In this document: in pieces, positions 44,837 to 54,645 of the stretch
Numbering within the stretch: the stretch's first letter is position 1
How the letters are laid out: the number at the start of each line of letters is the position of its first letter
Assembly: GCA_944322715.1 (NCBI GenBank)
Contig: CALUPT010000012.1
Span: 1-64,000, forward strand
Direction: 5' to 3'
Source: an uncultured Bacteroidales bacterium
GTDB lineage: Bacteria; Bacteroidota; Bacteroidia; Bacteroidales; UBA932
Length of the DNA stretch: 64,000 nt
The notes under the pieces: generated by a model
What the model saw: only the letters and a program-made list of their open reading frames with translations
Databases searched by the model: none
What the model was told of the DNA's origin: nothing
Made by a program: the position numbers and the translations under genes

Positions 44837-45682
44837 ATGGATATGACAAAGGCAAGTCTCCGGAAACCGATACTGGCCGCAGTCCTGTGCCTGACGACAG
44901 CTGCGGTACTTTCCGCCATACCGGCAAGACCTGAACCTGCACGGCTCGTAAACGATTTCGCAGGTATATTCTCCCCACGGCAGGCCCTTTATATAGAAAG
45001 GATGCTGCTGGAGTTCGATGACAGCACATCCAATCAGATAGCAGTCGTGACGGTACCGGATCTGGAAGGGTATTCCGCATCCGAATATGCGACCCGGATC
45101 GGTCTTGACTGGGACATCGGGACAGCGGAGAACGACAACGGAATCGTTGTCCTCATCAAGCCGAAGACAGACGGGTCATACGGGGATGTCGCAATCAGCA
45201 CAGGGTACGGACTTGAAGGCGCCATACCGGACGTCTACTGCAAAAGGATCATCGACAATGAAATGATCCCGTATTTCGCTGCCGGAGACTACTATTCAGG
45301 TACGGTCGCAGGATGCAGGGTTCTCATGAAACTGGCTTCCGGGGAGATCTCCGAACCGCGTGAGGACAGGTCGGAATTCAGCCTTTTCGGGCTTCTCGTA
45401 CTGTTCATAATATTCAGCATCATATTCTTCGCCATTCTCGGGCGCGGGGACAGAGGCGGGAAAGGAGGCCGCAATGGAGGTGCGGGAGGAATAGATGCGG
45501 ATGACATCATGCGAGGCATCATTATCGGGAACATATTAGGAGGAGGAAGACACAGAGGCGGATTCGGAGGCAATTCCGGCGGTTTCGGAGGCGGATTTGA
45601 CGGCGGAGGATTCTCCGGTGGCGGTTTCGGAGGCTTCGGCGGCGGAGATTTCGGAGGAGGTGGCGCTTCCGGCCGCTGGTAG
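44837..45682 (+). CDS. TPM-domain protein with glycine-rich tail
   Basis: This 281-residue protein has a signal or anchor segment, a TPM (YgcG/Psb32-type) domain at about residues 35-160 (VNDFAGIFSPRQALYIERML, DNGIVVLIKPK, AISTGYGLEGAIPDVYCKRI), a membrane segment at about 188-207 and a glycine-rich tail of roughly 70 residues ending GGGASGRW. This build is typical of members encoded beside LemA. The family role is uncertain, with links to envelope or photosystem protein care. The start at 44837 precedes the signal; 44810 is too early. Confidence 0.92.
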   Translation: MDMTKASLRKPILAAVLCLTTAAVLSAIPARPEPARLVNDFAGIFSPRQALYIERMLLEFDDSTSNQIAVVTVPDLEGYSASEYATRIGLDWDIGTAENDNGIVVLIKPKTDGSYGDVAISTGYGLEGAIPDVYCKRIIDNEMIPYFAAGDYYSGTVAGCRVLMKLASGEISEPREDRSEFSLFGLLVLFIIFSIIFFAILGRGDRGGKGGRNGGAGGIDADDIMRGIIIGNILGGGRHRGGFGGNSGGFGGGFDGGGFSGGGFGGFGGGDFGGGGASGRW

Positions 45683-45758
45683 TCATCCTCTCTGCTGCAT
45701 GTCTGCAATCGGATTACCTGTAGAATGATTACGGGGATACCGAAAATTTTAATCAAAC

Positions 45759-45787
45759 GGGGCTGCGCGGAAAATCCGTGCAGCCCC
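45759..45787. terminator. Bidirectional terminator between the TPM gene and the SusCD locus
   Basis: A 12-bp stem (45759-45770 with 45776-45787, one G-T pair) with loop AAAAT lies between convergent genes. On the minus strand it is followed by an A/T-rich stretch with TTTT. Confidence 0.75.
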
Positions 45788-45812
45788 AATGACATAAGGT
45801 CAGGATAGGATA

Positions 45813-47243
45813 TTATTCAAAAGACACTGTTATCTTGTATAGCTTCTGTGCCGTATTGTCATTGAACCAGACTTCCATTCCGTCTTCGCTGGCCAACAGG
45901 CCACGAGGGCTGTTGTCTCCTAAAGACCCGAGAGAGGAATTTCCTCCGAATACAGTCGAGACTACAGCATCAGAATAATCATCCGCTTCTCCTTTCTGCA
46001 CGAACTTTATCTTCTTCGCGCCGAAATCAGCTGCCCACATATTTCCGTCCGGATCAATGGAGAAACAGTACAGATCCATAAATGCCGCATCTGTTGCAAT
46101 TCCATCCACATCACTACCACCCTTTCCGAAAAGATATTGAGGCTCGGACTGCCCATCTTTCGCAACTTTATAGAATCCATTTGCCGTCCACACAATAAAA
46201 TCACCAGCCGCATCAAAATCCATACAGATAGCCCTGCAGTCAAATTCCTTGAAAATATGATCTTCTGCATTCCCGAAAGGAGTATTGCTTTCAAAGGCAG
46301 AGGACATATCCTCAGCGGAGTACTTGTAGATTCTGCCGTGATTATTCCAGAGATCTCCTCGGCAGAGCACGAAGAGATTGTTTTCATCATCAACTGCCAG
46401 ATCAAGAATGTTGTTCAGATTTGAAATCACGACTACAGGATCAGCGGGAGCCGTTGAATTCAGATCAAATGCGCCTACCATACCGTTCTTATAACCTGCA
46501 TAGAGAACATTTCCGGCTACTTCCACCCCGTATGCACACCAACCTGCAGAATAGTTGTTGATTACCGTTGAACTTGCACCGGAAACCGGATCCACTGATA
46601 CTACACCACCGGCAAAATTTACATCGTCGTTACCTGAAATTGCCATCTTCCCATCCGGAAGCCAGCAGAAGGCATGCACCGATGCGGCGAAATCAGGTAT
46701 CTGGCTCAATGTATACGTACGGATTTTGGCATCCTCCGGGAAATTCCTCTCTATAAGAATATACAGGACATCCTTGCCATCGACTATCGTTGTATTCCCC
46801 TCTCCTTCCACCTTGTCGAAGGTTACCGGAAGAAGATATATACCGTTCTCTGCAATCTTGTTCCCGTCAACCGTCAGCTGAATCGTGGATGAAACTGTAT
46901 TGTACTGAGGAAGTATGACAGACGATGCAGACATTTCAAAAGCATCGACAGGCAACGGAAGGTAATCGGAAGAATTGGCCTCATTGTAACTGTCCACGAG
47001 CGAAAGGTCCACCTTAAGACCGACTGACAGTACACTGCCGGTAATATCTTCTGCCTCTACCTGCAGATCAACGGTGACCGAGGTAAGCCGGTCATCAACC
47101 GTATATTTCTGAATTTCTTCACCTGCGCCCTGAATCGCAAGGGCAGCCGGGCCCAGTACCTGCTCTTCCTGCTTTTTCTCGCAGGAAAACATCATCGGAA
47201 GCATTGCTCCGATCATAATTGCCGTAAAAAATTTACTTTTCAT
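45813..47243 (-). CDS. DUF1735 and beta-propeller lipoprotein of the SusCD locus
   Basis: This 476-residue lipoprotein (lipobox MMFSCEKKQ) has an N-terminal DUF1735-like domain at about residues 50-160, shown by LVDSYNEANSSDYLPLPVDAF and SSTIQLTVDGNKIAENG, and a C-terminal part of about 300 residues with repeated NHL-type strands such as HAFCWLPDGKMAISG, LDLAVDDENNLFVL and CFSIDPDGNMWAADFG. Such proteins are surface ligand-binding parts of SusCD loci; a catalytic role for the propeller is possible. It is last in the operon and its base composition is visibly more AT-rich than the flanking genes. Confidence 0.85.
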   Translation of the reverse strand: MKSKFFTAIMIGAMLPMMFSCEKKQEEQVLGPAALAIQGAGEEIQKYTVDDRLTSVTVDLQVEAEDITGSVLSVGLKVDLSLVDSYNEANSSDYLPLPVDAFEMSASSVILPQYNTVSSTIQLTVDGNKIAENGIYLLPVTFDKVEGEGNTTIVDGKDVLYILIERNFPEDAKIRTYTLSQIPDFAASVHAFCWLPDGKMAISGNDDVNFAGGVVSVDPVSGASSTVINNYSAGWCAYGVEVAGNVLYAGYKNGMVGAFDLNSTAPADPVVVISNLNNILDLAVDDENNLFVLCRGDLWNNHGRIYKYSAEDMSSAFESNTPFGNAEDHIFKEFDCRAICMDFDAAGDFIVWTANGFYKVAKDGQSEPQYLFGKGGSDVDGIATDAAFMDLYCFSIDPDGNMWAADFGAKKIKFVQKGEADDYSDAVVSTVFGGNSSLGSLGDNSPRGLLASEDGMEVWFNDNTAQKLYKITVSFE

Positions 47244-47275
47244 AATTTTATCGGTTATTAAATAATTCTCGGTTA

Positions 47276-48154
47276 TTACTCTGATAACATTATATCGACG
47301 TATACAGGAAGATGGTCAGACGCTACAGCCACATTTCCTGAAGTGAACCTGTTCCCTACGCCAGCACCGGCAACAGTGCATTTTCCTGAATTGTCCATAA
47401 GGAATATTATGTCAATGCAAGTCTTCGGAGAATCAGAAGGATATGTCGGAGCATTGGTCGATGACATACTCCAATTCTCCTTGAGCTTGCTTATTGCCGG
47501 ATCGGCCGGCTGTTCGTTCATATCTCCTGCAAGAAAGACAGGCTTGCCCTTGCCCGCAAATCTATCCATCATCTGACGGGTAATCTCCGTCACTTCCGCC
47601 ACTCGTTCAGTCGGACTTGCAACATCAAGATGAGTAGATGCAAAGACAAAATCCTCGAATTCCAGGACAAGACAGACACGTGGCTCCGCTGCTTCCGGGA
47701 AAGCAATTGTAAACTGCGAGACAGGCTCCCCGACTGTAACAGGATTATATGCTATCCCGTTCCCGTACTCCCCTCCTCCAAGGCTGATCGCTTTTGCAAA
47801 TACATATTTCCACCCATCCATACCGGCAGCGACCTCGGCAAGCTGGTCTACACGCCCGCTTCTGTCCGTGTTGCGGTCCAGTTCATTGAAAGAGATGACA
47901 TCAGCCTTCAGCTCCAGCATCATAGCAGAAACCAACCCGCAACTGGTCTTGTCTGACTTGGAGAACGAACCGACATTATACGTAACCAATCGCAAAGCTC
48001 CTTCATCTTTCAGATACTGATCCTCATCATCCTTATCCGGCACAGAGGGTCTGACAGGCTCCGGCAACTCTTTCCCTGGCTGTTCTTGTGCAGAACAGGC
48101 AAACAAAGAGACAGACAGTGCCAGAAACACAAACAATCCTGAAATCTTCTTCAT
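47276..48154 (-). CDS. Lipoprotein endonuclease/exonuclease/phosphatase-fold enzyme
   Basis: This 292-residue lipoprotein (Cys20 in SLFACSAQE) has the full metal-dependent catalytic set of the EEP (DNase I-like) superfamily: Asn60 in RLVTYNVGSF, Glu91 in DVISFNELDRN, His175 and Asp177 in FASTHLDVAS, Asp211 and Asn213 in LAGDMNEQP, Asp248 in CIDIIF and Asp280-His281 in VASDHLPVY. Family substrates include DNA, RNA, inositol phosphates and sphingomyelin. As a surface or periplasmic enzyme beside SusCD it probably cuts a phosphoester in the imported ligand. It lies 11 bases downstream of susD. Confidence 0.9.
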   Translation of the reverse strand: MKKISGLFVFLALSVSLFACSAQEQPGKELPEPVRPSVPDKDDEDQYLKDEGALRLVTYNVGSFSKSDKTSCGLVSAMMLELKADVISFNELDRNTDRSGRVDQLAEVAAGMDGWKYVFAKAISLGGGEYGNGIAYNPVTVGEPVSQFTIAFPEAAEPRVCLVLEFEDFVFASTHLDVASPTERVAEVTEITRQMMDRFAGKGKPVFLAGDMNEQPADPAISKLKENWSMSSTNAPTYPSDSPKTCIDIIFLMDNSGKCTVAGAGVGNRFTSGNVAVASDHLPVYVDIMLSE

Positions 48155-48165
48155 ATATCGACTTT

Positions 48166-49929
48166 TTAGAAATCCAATCCGTCATTCCACCCTGGATTCT
48201 GGACAAGGGTACCTCCGGACAAGGATCTGTCATCTGTAGGAATAGGATAGAAATAGTCCCTGTCCTCGTCCCATGCAAGAGTTATGTTATGATAAGGATC
48301 TACATAACCGTGATCTTCCTCAGACAGATATATGTCCTGTCCGACTTCATATACAATCGGTGCCTTGGAAGCCGGTTTGCTTCCCTTATACAGACAGATA
48401 TCGACCGTACCGTCGTTGTCAAGGTCATAGTCTCCGAGCCTGTCGAAATACATTCCATAGCATTTTTGGGTGAATGTCTGGCCTTCCTTCCATCTGATGA
48501 TGTCATAGTACCTGAATCCCTCGCGGGAAAGTTCGACGGTACGGTCCCTGCGGATTTCAAGGATTACTCCCTTGTTGTCCCCCGTGACACGGGTGTACAT
48601 GGCAGCCATATAATCATCCGGATCGGCATTCGCCGCTGCCATGTCGATATTAGGCATGTCTACCCTGTCTCTGATCTTTTTAATGGAATTATTCAGATCC
48701 GTCTGTGTCAGAGTACCGAGTTCTGCCTTGGCTTCAGCGAGATTAAGATAGACCTCGGCTGACCTGAAAATCGGAAGGTCAATATAAGACTGGTTGTACT
48801 GGTCACATTCAGTACCTGCCACAAACTTTATCGGATGATACCCTGTCACGGTATAGGAAAAATTCGGAGCCTCCTGCTTTGTAGAGCCGATACGGGTATA
48901 TCCGGGAGTGCGGATAGTCTGGGCAAGACGGGGATCCCTGTGCTCGCATTCCTGAATAAAGGTCATAGTTTCGTACCCACGCTTGTCCGTGAACCGCGAA
49001 CCATCATCCATCAGATAGCTGTTGACTATCTTCTTCGACAGACCGGGACGGCCGTATGATTGTGTGAGAGTATAATAATTGGCATTATGAATTATATTCA
49101 AGGCACTGTTATAGTCCCGGGCCAGGATTATCTCCTGACTGTTGGCGTTCTCCGATATGAAAAGATTAAGATAGCTCTTGTCAGGACCATCTGCCGTATA
49201 GATACCGTAACCGCTGGTGTTCATGAATTCCTCGCTGGCAGAGACGCACTGCCCGAGATACCATTTCCAGTCATATTCCGGATACATTGTCTCCTGATAT
49301 TCATGGTATTTGCGGAAAGTGCCCTCGAAAAGACAGAAACGGGACTTGAGGGCAAGGGCAGTCCATTTGGTTACACGGTACAGGGATTTCTCGGCCGGAA
49401 GATTCTCTATCGCATAATCTATATCCTCTACCATCTTCTGCATCACAAGCTCCCTGCTGTCCCTCGGCTTGTAGAGGTCCGGGTCCGCCGAACCGAGCTG
49501 ATGGTCATACCACGGCACATCACCGAAACGTTTGACCTTCTCGAAATAGAAATATGCCCTGAAGAATCTCGCAACAGCATCGTATTCAGACCTTACAGCC
49601 GCATCCTCGCAGTTCACGGAGTATTCGAGCAGAGTATTGATATTCCTGAGGGAAGTCCAGGTCCATCCTGACCCTGAAGCAGGTATGACCCGGCCATTCC
49701 TGATCTCTGCAGGACATTCCATATGCGGACACAAATCATAGTTATCCTGATAGAGAGCCTCCCCCGGAAAATCATTGTAGAAATTATTGCTGAACGCCTG
49801 GAGCTCGTTCTCATTCGAGAAGAACGACTCGGGAGACATCTGGGCCATAGGTTCTTTGTTCAGCCATCCCTTGCAGCCGCTTGCCGCAAGCAGCAGCGGG
49901 ACAATCAGTATTATTGCATTGTTTTTCAT
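48166..49929 (-). CDS. SusD/RagB-family surface binding lipoprotein
   Basis: This 587-residue lipoprotein (AASGCKGWL) is the lid that delivers ligand to its SusC partner. SusD marks are LNKEPMAQMSPESFFSNENE at the start, ARFFRAYFYFEKVKRFGDVPWYD near residues 125-147, FRSAEVYLNLAEAKAELG near 386 and the C-terminal ELSREGFRYYDIIRWKEG and YFYPIPTDD. TPR-like helices lie between. The ligand cannot be read. It follows susC by 44 bases. Confidence 0.95.
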   Translation of the reverse strand: MKNNAIILIVPLLLAASGCKGWLNKEPMAQMSPESFFSNENELQAFSNNFYNDFPGEALYQDNYDLCPHMECPAEIRNGRVIPASGSGWTWTSLRNINTLLEYSVNCEDAAVRSEYDAVARFFRAYFYFEKVKRFGDVPWYDHQLGSADPDLYKPRDSRELVMQKMVEDIDYAIENLPAEKSLYRVTKWTALALKSRFCLFEGTFRKYHEYQETMYPEYDWKWYLGQCVSASEEFMNTSGYGIYTADGPDKSYLNLFISENANSQEIILARDYNSALNIIHNANYYTLTQSYGRPGLSKKIVNSYLMDDGSRFTDKRGYETMTFIQECEHRDPRLAQTIRTPGYTRIGSTKQEAPNFSYTVTGYHPIKFVAGTECDQYNQSYIDLPIFRSAEVYLNLAEAKAELGTLTQTDLNNSIKKIRDRVDMPNIDMAAANADPDDYMAAMYTRVTGDNKGVILEIRRDRTVELSREGFRYYDIIRWKEGQTFTQKCYGMYFDRLGDYDLDNDGTVDICLYKGSKPASKAPIVYEVGQDIYLSEEDHGYVDPYHNITLAWDEDRDYFYPIPTDDRSLSGGTLVQNPGWNDGLDF

Positions 49930-49973
49930 TCCATATATTCTTTTGACTGTACTTCTACTGCAGAATCAGCATA

Positions 49974-52900
49974 TCAGAATGTTATGTCTATTCCGAATAT
50001 GAAAGTCTTCTGCCATGGGTATATTCTCTGACCGGCCCCGGCGACTGCCATTTCAGGATCGATATAGTCTGAATGGATATTGTGCCAGGTGGCAAGGTTC
50101 TCTCCGCTGAAATAGAAACGGATATCATCTATCTTAATCTTGCGGGTCCATTTCTGCGGGAGCGTATAGCCTACGGTAAGACTCTTGAGCCGGCAGTAGC
50201 CTGCATTCTGAAGATACTTGTCATTGACGGCAGTCAACTCACGGTTTGTCCCTTGAAGAGCCACATATCCTCTCGGACGAGGGAAATATGCATCAGGATT
50301 GTCTTCGGTCCATATCTGAGTGTGAAAATCCTTAGGGATCAAGGATGAATACGGCCTTGCGTACGGTCCCCAGAAAAGCAGCGATCCGGCATCAGGGTAC
50401 CAGTCCCTGTGACCGACTCCCTGGAAGAATACCGAGAAATCGATACCGCACCACTGGAAACCGAGGTTGATTCCGTAATTGTATCTCGGCTGTGAATTGC
50501 CGATAATTTCCCTGTCTCCTGGATCATCTGCAGTGTCCTTACCTATGGAAATCCTGTTGTCTCCATCTATATCCCTGAATTTCAAATCACCTGCACGAAG
50601 CCCCTGTTCTGCTCCTGCAGATGCATTGATGATATCATTTACCGATGTCTGATCCACCGGCCAATTAGCCGCCTCCTCATCGGATACGAAGTAACCATCT
50701 ATACGGTAGCCCCATATCTCACCCCAACGCATTCCTTCATAATAGTTCTTGGCAAAAGACTTCTCGGGATTGTCGAATCTGGTGATTTCGCTTATATAGT
50801 CACTGAACACTACTGAAGCATTGTATGAGAACGGCTTGCCGAAAAGCATGAACATGTCCTTCCATGAAAGCGTGAGTTCATATCCCCGGGTGCGCAGGTC
50901 AGCCGTGTTCATTTTCGGCGATGATGCCCCGTACACAGCCGGGAGGGCTATCCCTGCCGTGAGCATGTCCTTGGTGTCACGGATATAGAACTCACCGGTG
51001 AAACCGAGCCTGTTGTTCAGGAATGCCATGTCGATACCGAGATTCTGATGCTGGGCCACCTCCCATGTCAGGTCGGAAGCCACAGGAGCGGATATCGTAG
51101 CCACCGTAGGCTTGTTGCCTCCGAAAAGATAACTCTGGGAACCTATCGAAATCGTCCTGACATAATCATAATAGCCCACCTGCTGGTTGCCGAGCTGCCC
51201 GAAAGAGTATCTGATCTTCAGGTTGTTGAACCAGTTCCTGACCGGCTCGAAAAACTTCTCCTCGGAGATGCGCCACCCGGCAGACACGGACGGGAAGAAA
51301 CCCCAGCGGTGTCCATAGGCAAAACGGGAAGTACCGTCATAACGGCCGCTGATCTCGAAAAGATATTTCCCTGCATAATCATAATTGACTCTGCCAAAGA
51401 AACCTGCAATGGCATATTCGTTCTGTCCGCCGCTGACTTCCATCCTCTTTTCTCCATCTTCTCCCTGCCCTACAAGATTAAGGTCATTGAGCGTATCGGA
51501 AAGGAGATTATAACCTATCGCCTTGACATCCTTGAGATATTTTGTCTCCCAGTTGAAACCGGCCATCACCTTCAGGTTATGCTTCTCTGCAAATGTATCC
51601 TGATAGGTTGCAAACACGTTTGTCTGCATATACTGATGAGTATTGGATGTCTCCGTGAGCTTGTTCTCGAATATACCAGTGTCCAAAGTCTCTATGACAC
51701 CAGGATATTGTGAATACGTTGTATTTACCTGCCTGTTCCAGTTCCTGACTGAATTCAGCATATATGTGAAATTCCCTTTTATCTCCAGCTTCTTCAACGG
51801 CCTGAGAGTAACCTCCGTCGTGGTGGAAAGGTTATCCTGGACATCCTTATTTTTATGCAGTCCTTTATCTACTATGGTAGTATAACCGTCCATAATACCG
51901 GAATTGGAGAATGACGTTATATAAATGCTTGATCCATCAGGGTTATGTGTCGGATAACTGGCAAGGGCATGTACCGGCAGATAGACAAACGATGAATTCG
52001 CTCCTGACACCCCCGGATAATCGTATGAAGAATGGTAGTAGCTCGTATTGTTGCTTATATTGATCCAGTCATTCACATCGAACGATATCCTTGACCTGAA
52101 ATTGATCTTATTGAAAACATCCGTGTCGGTACGCAGCATCCCTTCCTCTCTGTTATATCCTCCCGACAGAAAATATTTCAGTTTTTTCGTTCCTCCGCTG
52201 AAAGAAAGATTGTGCGACATAGTAGGATGCGTATCACGATAGAGATAATGATACCAGTCCGTATTGGCATAGTACACATAGGTATCCCTCCCATCCCTGC
52301 GGTCTATCATCACCCACGGCCGCTCGGGATTCTGCACCACATCATTGCGCCTTATCCACAGCTGGTACATATCCTCTTCGGTATATTTACTGTAATTTAC
52401 ACCGGCATACGTCTTATAGAACATGTCATTGAGGTAGACGGAATAATATCCCCTCGTCTCGAAATCCGTGGATGTGGTCGGTTCCGTCCAGCCGAAACGG
52501 CCGCTGTATTTCACTGTCGGCCGGCCATCGGATTCCGCTCCTGACTTGGTGGTGACGAGAATGACACCGAAAGACGCCCTCGCACCGTAGATGGCGGCGG
52601 AAGAAGCATCCTTTATGACAGAAATGGACTCGACATCGTTAGGGTTGACCGTATTGAGATCACCTTCGACACCATCCACAAGGACAAGAGGGGAACCGCC
52701 GTTGATCGAATTGATACCGCGGATGTTGATGCTGGCTCCGTTGCCTGGCCTTCCGGAAGATGTGGTGACATTCAGTCCTGGCACGCTTCCCTGGAGCATG
52801 TGGCTCAATGTCGGGGCCACCCTGTCCTGAAGGTCGGCTGATTCCACCGTTGAGATGGCTCCGGTAAGGTTGACCTTCTTCTGGATACCGTAACCTACCA

Positions 52901-53480
52901 CTACCGTGGCATCAAGACTGATGGCATCCTCCGAAAGGTAGATCGTGAGATTGTCTTTCCTGCCTGACACCTGCACCGTCTTCCCGACATATCCGAGGCA
53001 GGAGAATGTAAGGGTATGTTCCTCAGGAGAGAGTCTGATGGAGAATTTGCCGTCAAGATCAGTCGTCACCCCGTGGGTCGCCAGATTGGTGAAGACGGCA
53101 GCCCCGACTATCGGTTCATTGTTGATGTCGAGAACCTCTCCGACAATGACCCTGTAGCCGTTGTTACCCCCTGAATTCAAAGGATACAGGGCGATCTGAC
53201 GCCCGTTGATTTCATAACCGGTGGAAACAGGTGAAAGCATCCTGTCCAGCGCTTCCTGTATCGGAACGTTATCCGCCGACAGGGAGACCTTCACCGAAAG
53301 GTCGAGCCCGGCCGCATCGTAAAGGAAAGTGTACCTGCTGGCAGATTCCACAGCAGATATGGCCTCACTCAAAGGGATATCCCTGAAACTGACGGTTATC
53401 CTGTCATTTTCAGACTGTCCCCTCGCAAGCAGACTGCCCATTGCGAGCAGTACCGCCGAAACATAAAGTTTTAGACGCAT
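49974..53480 (-). CDS. SusC/RagA-family TonB-dependent outer-membrane transporter with STN domain
   Basis: This 1168-residue protein has a signal peptide, an N-terminal STN domain at about residues 25-100 (ITVSFRDIPLSEAISAVESA), a carboxypeptidase-like domain at about 112-195 (GEVLDINNEPIVGAAVFTNL), the TonB box region DATVVVGYGIQKKVNLTGA, a plug with GSVPGLNVTTSSGRPGNGAS and INGGSPLVLVDGVEG, and a 22-strand barrel. The STN domain is the piece that contacts a FecR anti-sigma factor, which matches the fecR and sigma genes directly upstream. Confidence 0.96.
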   Translation of the reverse strand: MRLKLYVSAVLLAMGSLLARGQSENDRITVSFRDIPLSEAISAVESASRYTFLYDAAGLDLSVKVSLSADNVPIQEALDRMLSPVSTGYEINGRQIALYPLNSGGNNGYRVIVGEVLDINNEPIVGAAVFTNLATHGVTTDLDGKFSIRLSPEEHTLTFSCLGYVGKTVQVSGRKDNLTIYLSEDAISLDATVVVGYGIQKKVNLTGAISTVESADLQDRVAPTLSHMLQGSVPGLNVTTSSGRPGNGASINIRGINSINGGSPLVLVDGVEGDLNTVNPNDVESISVIKDASSAAIYGARASFGVILVTTKSGAESDGRPTVKYSGRFGWTEPTTSTDFETRGYYSVYLNDMFYKTYAGVNYSKYTEEDMYQLWIRRNDVVQNPERPWVMIDRRDGRDTYVYYANTDWYHYLYRDTHPTMSHNLSFSGGTKKLKYFLSGGYNREEGMLRTDTDVFNKINFRSRISFDVNDWINISNNTSYYHSSYDYPGVSGANSSFVYLPVHALASYPTHNPDGSSIYITSFSNSGIMDGYTTIVDKGLHKNKDVQDNLSTTTEVTLRPLKKLEIKGNFTYMLNSVRNWNRQVNTTYSQYPGVIETLDTGIFENKLTETSNTHQYMQTNVFATYQDTFAEKHNLKVMAGFNWETKYLKDVKAIGYNLLSDTLNDLNLVGQGEDGEKRMEVSGGQNEYAIAGFFGRVNYDYAGKYLFEISGRYDGTSRFAYGHRWGFFPSVSAGWRISEEKFFEPVRNWFNNLKIRYSFGQLGNQQVGYYDYVRTISIGSQSYLFGGNKPTVATISAPVASDLTWEVAQHQNLGIDMAFLNNRLGFTGEFYIRDTKDMLTAGIALPAVYGASSPKMNTADLRTRGYELTLSWKDMFMLFGKPFSYNASVVFSDYISEITRFDNPEKSFAKNYYEGMRWGEIWGYRIDGYFVSDEEAANWPVDQTSVNDIINASAGAEQGLRAGDLKFRDIDGDNRISIGKDTADDPGDREIIGNSQPRYNYGINLGFQWCGIDFSVFFQGVGHRDWYPDAGSLLFWGPYARPYSSLIPKDFHTQIWTEDNPDAYFPRPRGYVALQGTNRELTAVNDKYLQNAGYCRLKSLTVGYTLPQKWTRKIKIDDIRFYFSGENLATWHNIHSDYIDPEMAVAGAGQRIYPWQKTFIFGIDITF

Positions 53481-53523
53481 GACTTTTGGTTAGTTATTAT
53501 TATGGATTATAATGATCCGGAAG

Positions 53524-53550
53524 ACCGGAAACATTTCATACCGGTTTCCG
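53524..53550 (-). other. Hairpin between fecR and susC
   Basis: CGGAAAC (53526-53532) pairs with GTTTCCG (53544-53550), with an alternative ACCGG/CCGGT pairing (53524-53528 and 53541-53545). It lies just after the fecR stop and 44 bases before susC. It may limit read-through or stabilise the susC mRNA; neither is shown. Confidence 0.35.
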
Positions 53551-54549
53551 TCAGAATATCTGTACCGAACCATCTTCGAGATATCTGTAGTCTATCCCGG
53601 GACTCGCCTTGTTGATAAGGGAAAGTATTACCTCGAGAGGCTCATCCGTCACGGTAAAGGAAAGCCTGGCCGCATGGTCGGTTTCAGCAATGATATCTAT
53701 CTTCACATCATACCACACGGAGAGTTCCCTGCACACCGACTCGATGTCATCATCGCTGAACGAAATCCGGTCATGGGCCCATAACGATGCGAATGCTGTA
53801 TCACCGGTCCGCACCGATATGATCCCGTCAGACTTTCCATAGCTTGCAATCTCCCCTGACGTAATGACCCGTACCCCATCGCGGGCACCAGAAAAGCCGC
53901 CGCTGTCCATACAGCCCGGGACAAGCCTTACAGTCCCTTCCACAAGGCTGACCTCAACCCTGTCAGGACAATCCCTTATATCGAACGAAGTCCCGAGCAC
54001 CTCGACACCGAGACCGGAAACACTCACCCTGAACGGTCTGGAAGGATCCTTCGCGACATCGAAGAACGCTTCTCCGGAAAGGGACACGCTCCTTGTCTTC
54101 CGCCCGAAATCATTGCCGTAATTGACACGTGAGCCATTGCGCAGCCAGACTTCCGAACCATCGGGAAGTGTCACCACAGTCTTGCCTGCCACATTGCCGA
54201 AAGATGCATCAGCCATGACCCGGTCGCGCGACAGGTCTGAAATCACATACATGGAAAGTCCGGCAATCAGAAATATCGCAATGGCTGCAGCCACGGCCGA
54301 AACCGCCCTGTACCGTCTTCCCGTCCTGCCACCGATCATGGCTGAAATCCTCCTCCATGCAACGGTTTCATCCGGATGAACGGAAGATGCCTTCATCCTG
54401 GCATCCGACCACACTGCAGAAACCCTTCGATAGAGTCTGCGGTTTTCCGGAACTGCAATCCATTCATCGAACGCCGACTTTTCCGTATCCTGGAGTGTAT
54501 TCCTTAAGGATTTGATTATCAAATCAACAATAGGCAGATTGTCTTTCAT
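53551..54549 (-). CDS. FecR-family anti-sigma factor
   Basis: This 332-residue protein holds the ECF sigma factor inactive and relays the transporter signal. It has a cytoplasmic N-terminal part (LQDTEKSAFDEWIAVPENRRLYRR), one membrane segment at about residues 82-103 and a periplasmic FecR domain with GKTVVTLPDGSEVWLRNGS, LSGEAFFDVAKDPSRPF and SGLGVEVLGTSFDIRD. The C-terminal DUF4974-type domain (about 255-332) has ISFSDDDIESVCRELSVWYDV. The start at 54549 (MKDNLPIVDLI) is preferred. Confidence 0.95.
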   Translation of the reverse strand: MKDNLPIVDLIIKSLRNTLQDTEKSAFDEWIAVPENRRLYRRVSAVWSDARMKASSVHPDETVAWRRISAMIGGRTGRRYRAVSAVAAAIAIFLIAGLSMYVISDLSRDRVMADASFGNVAGKTVVTLPDGSEVWLRNGSRVNYGNDFGRKTRSVSLSGEAFFDVAKDPSRPFRVSVSGLGVEVLGTSFDIRDCPDRVEVSLVEGTVRLVPGCMDSGGFSGARDGVRVITSGEIASYGKSDGIISVRTGDTAFASLWAHDRISFSDDDIESVCRELSVWYDVKIDIIAETDHAARLSFTVTDEPLEVILSLINKASPGIDYRYLEDGSVQIF

Positions 54550-54645
54550 GTCACGTATCTTTACATAATAAAGACACAAAAACAGGCCCCGACCCTTGAT
54601 TTATTTCAGATTTTTTCTCCGATGTCAGTAATATGCCCGAATATG

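Noticed and set aside
45540..45682. Glycine-codon repeats as a tandem repeat element
   Set aside because: They encode the glycine-rich tail that is usual for TPM proteins paired with LemA.
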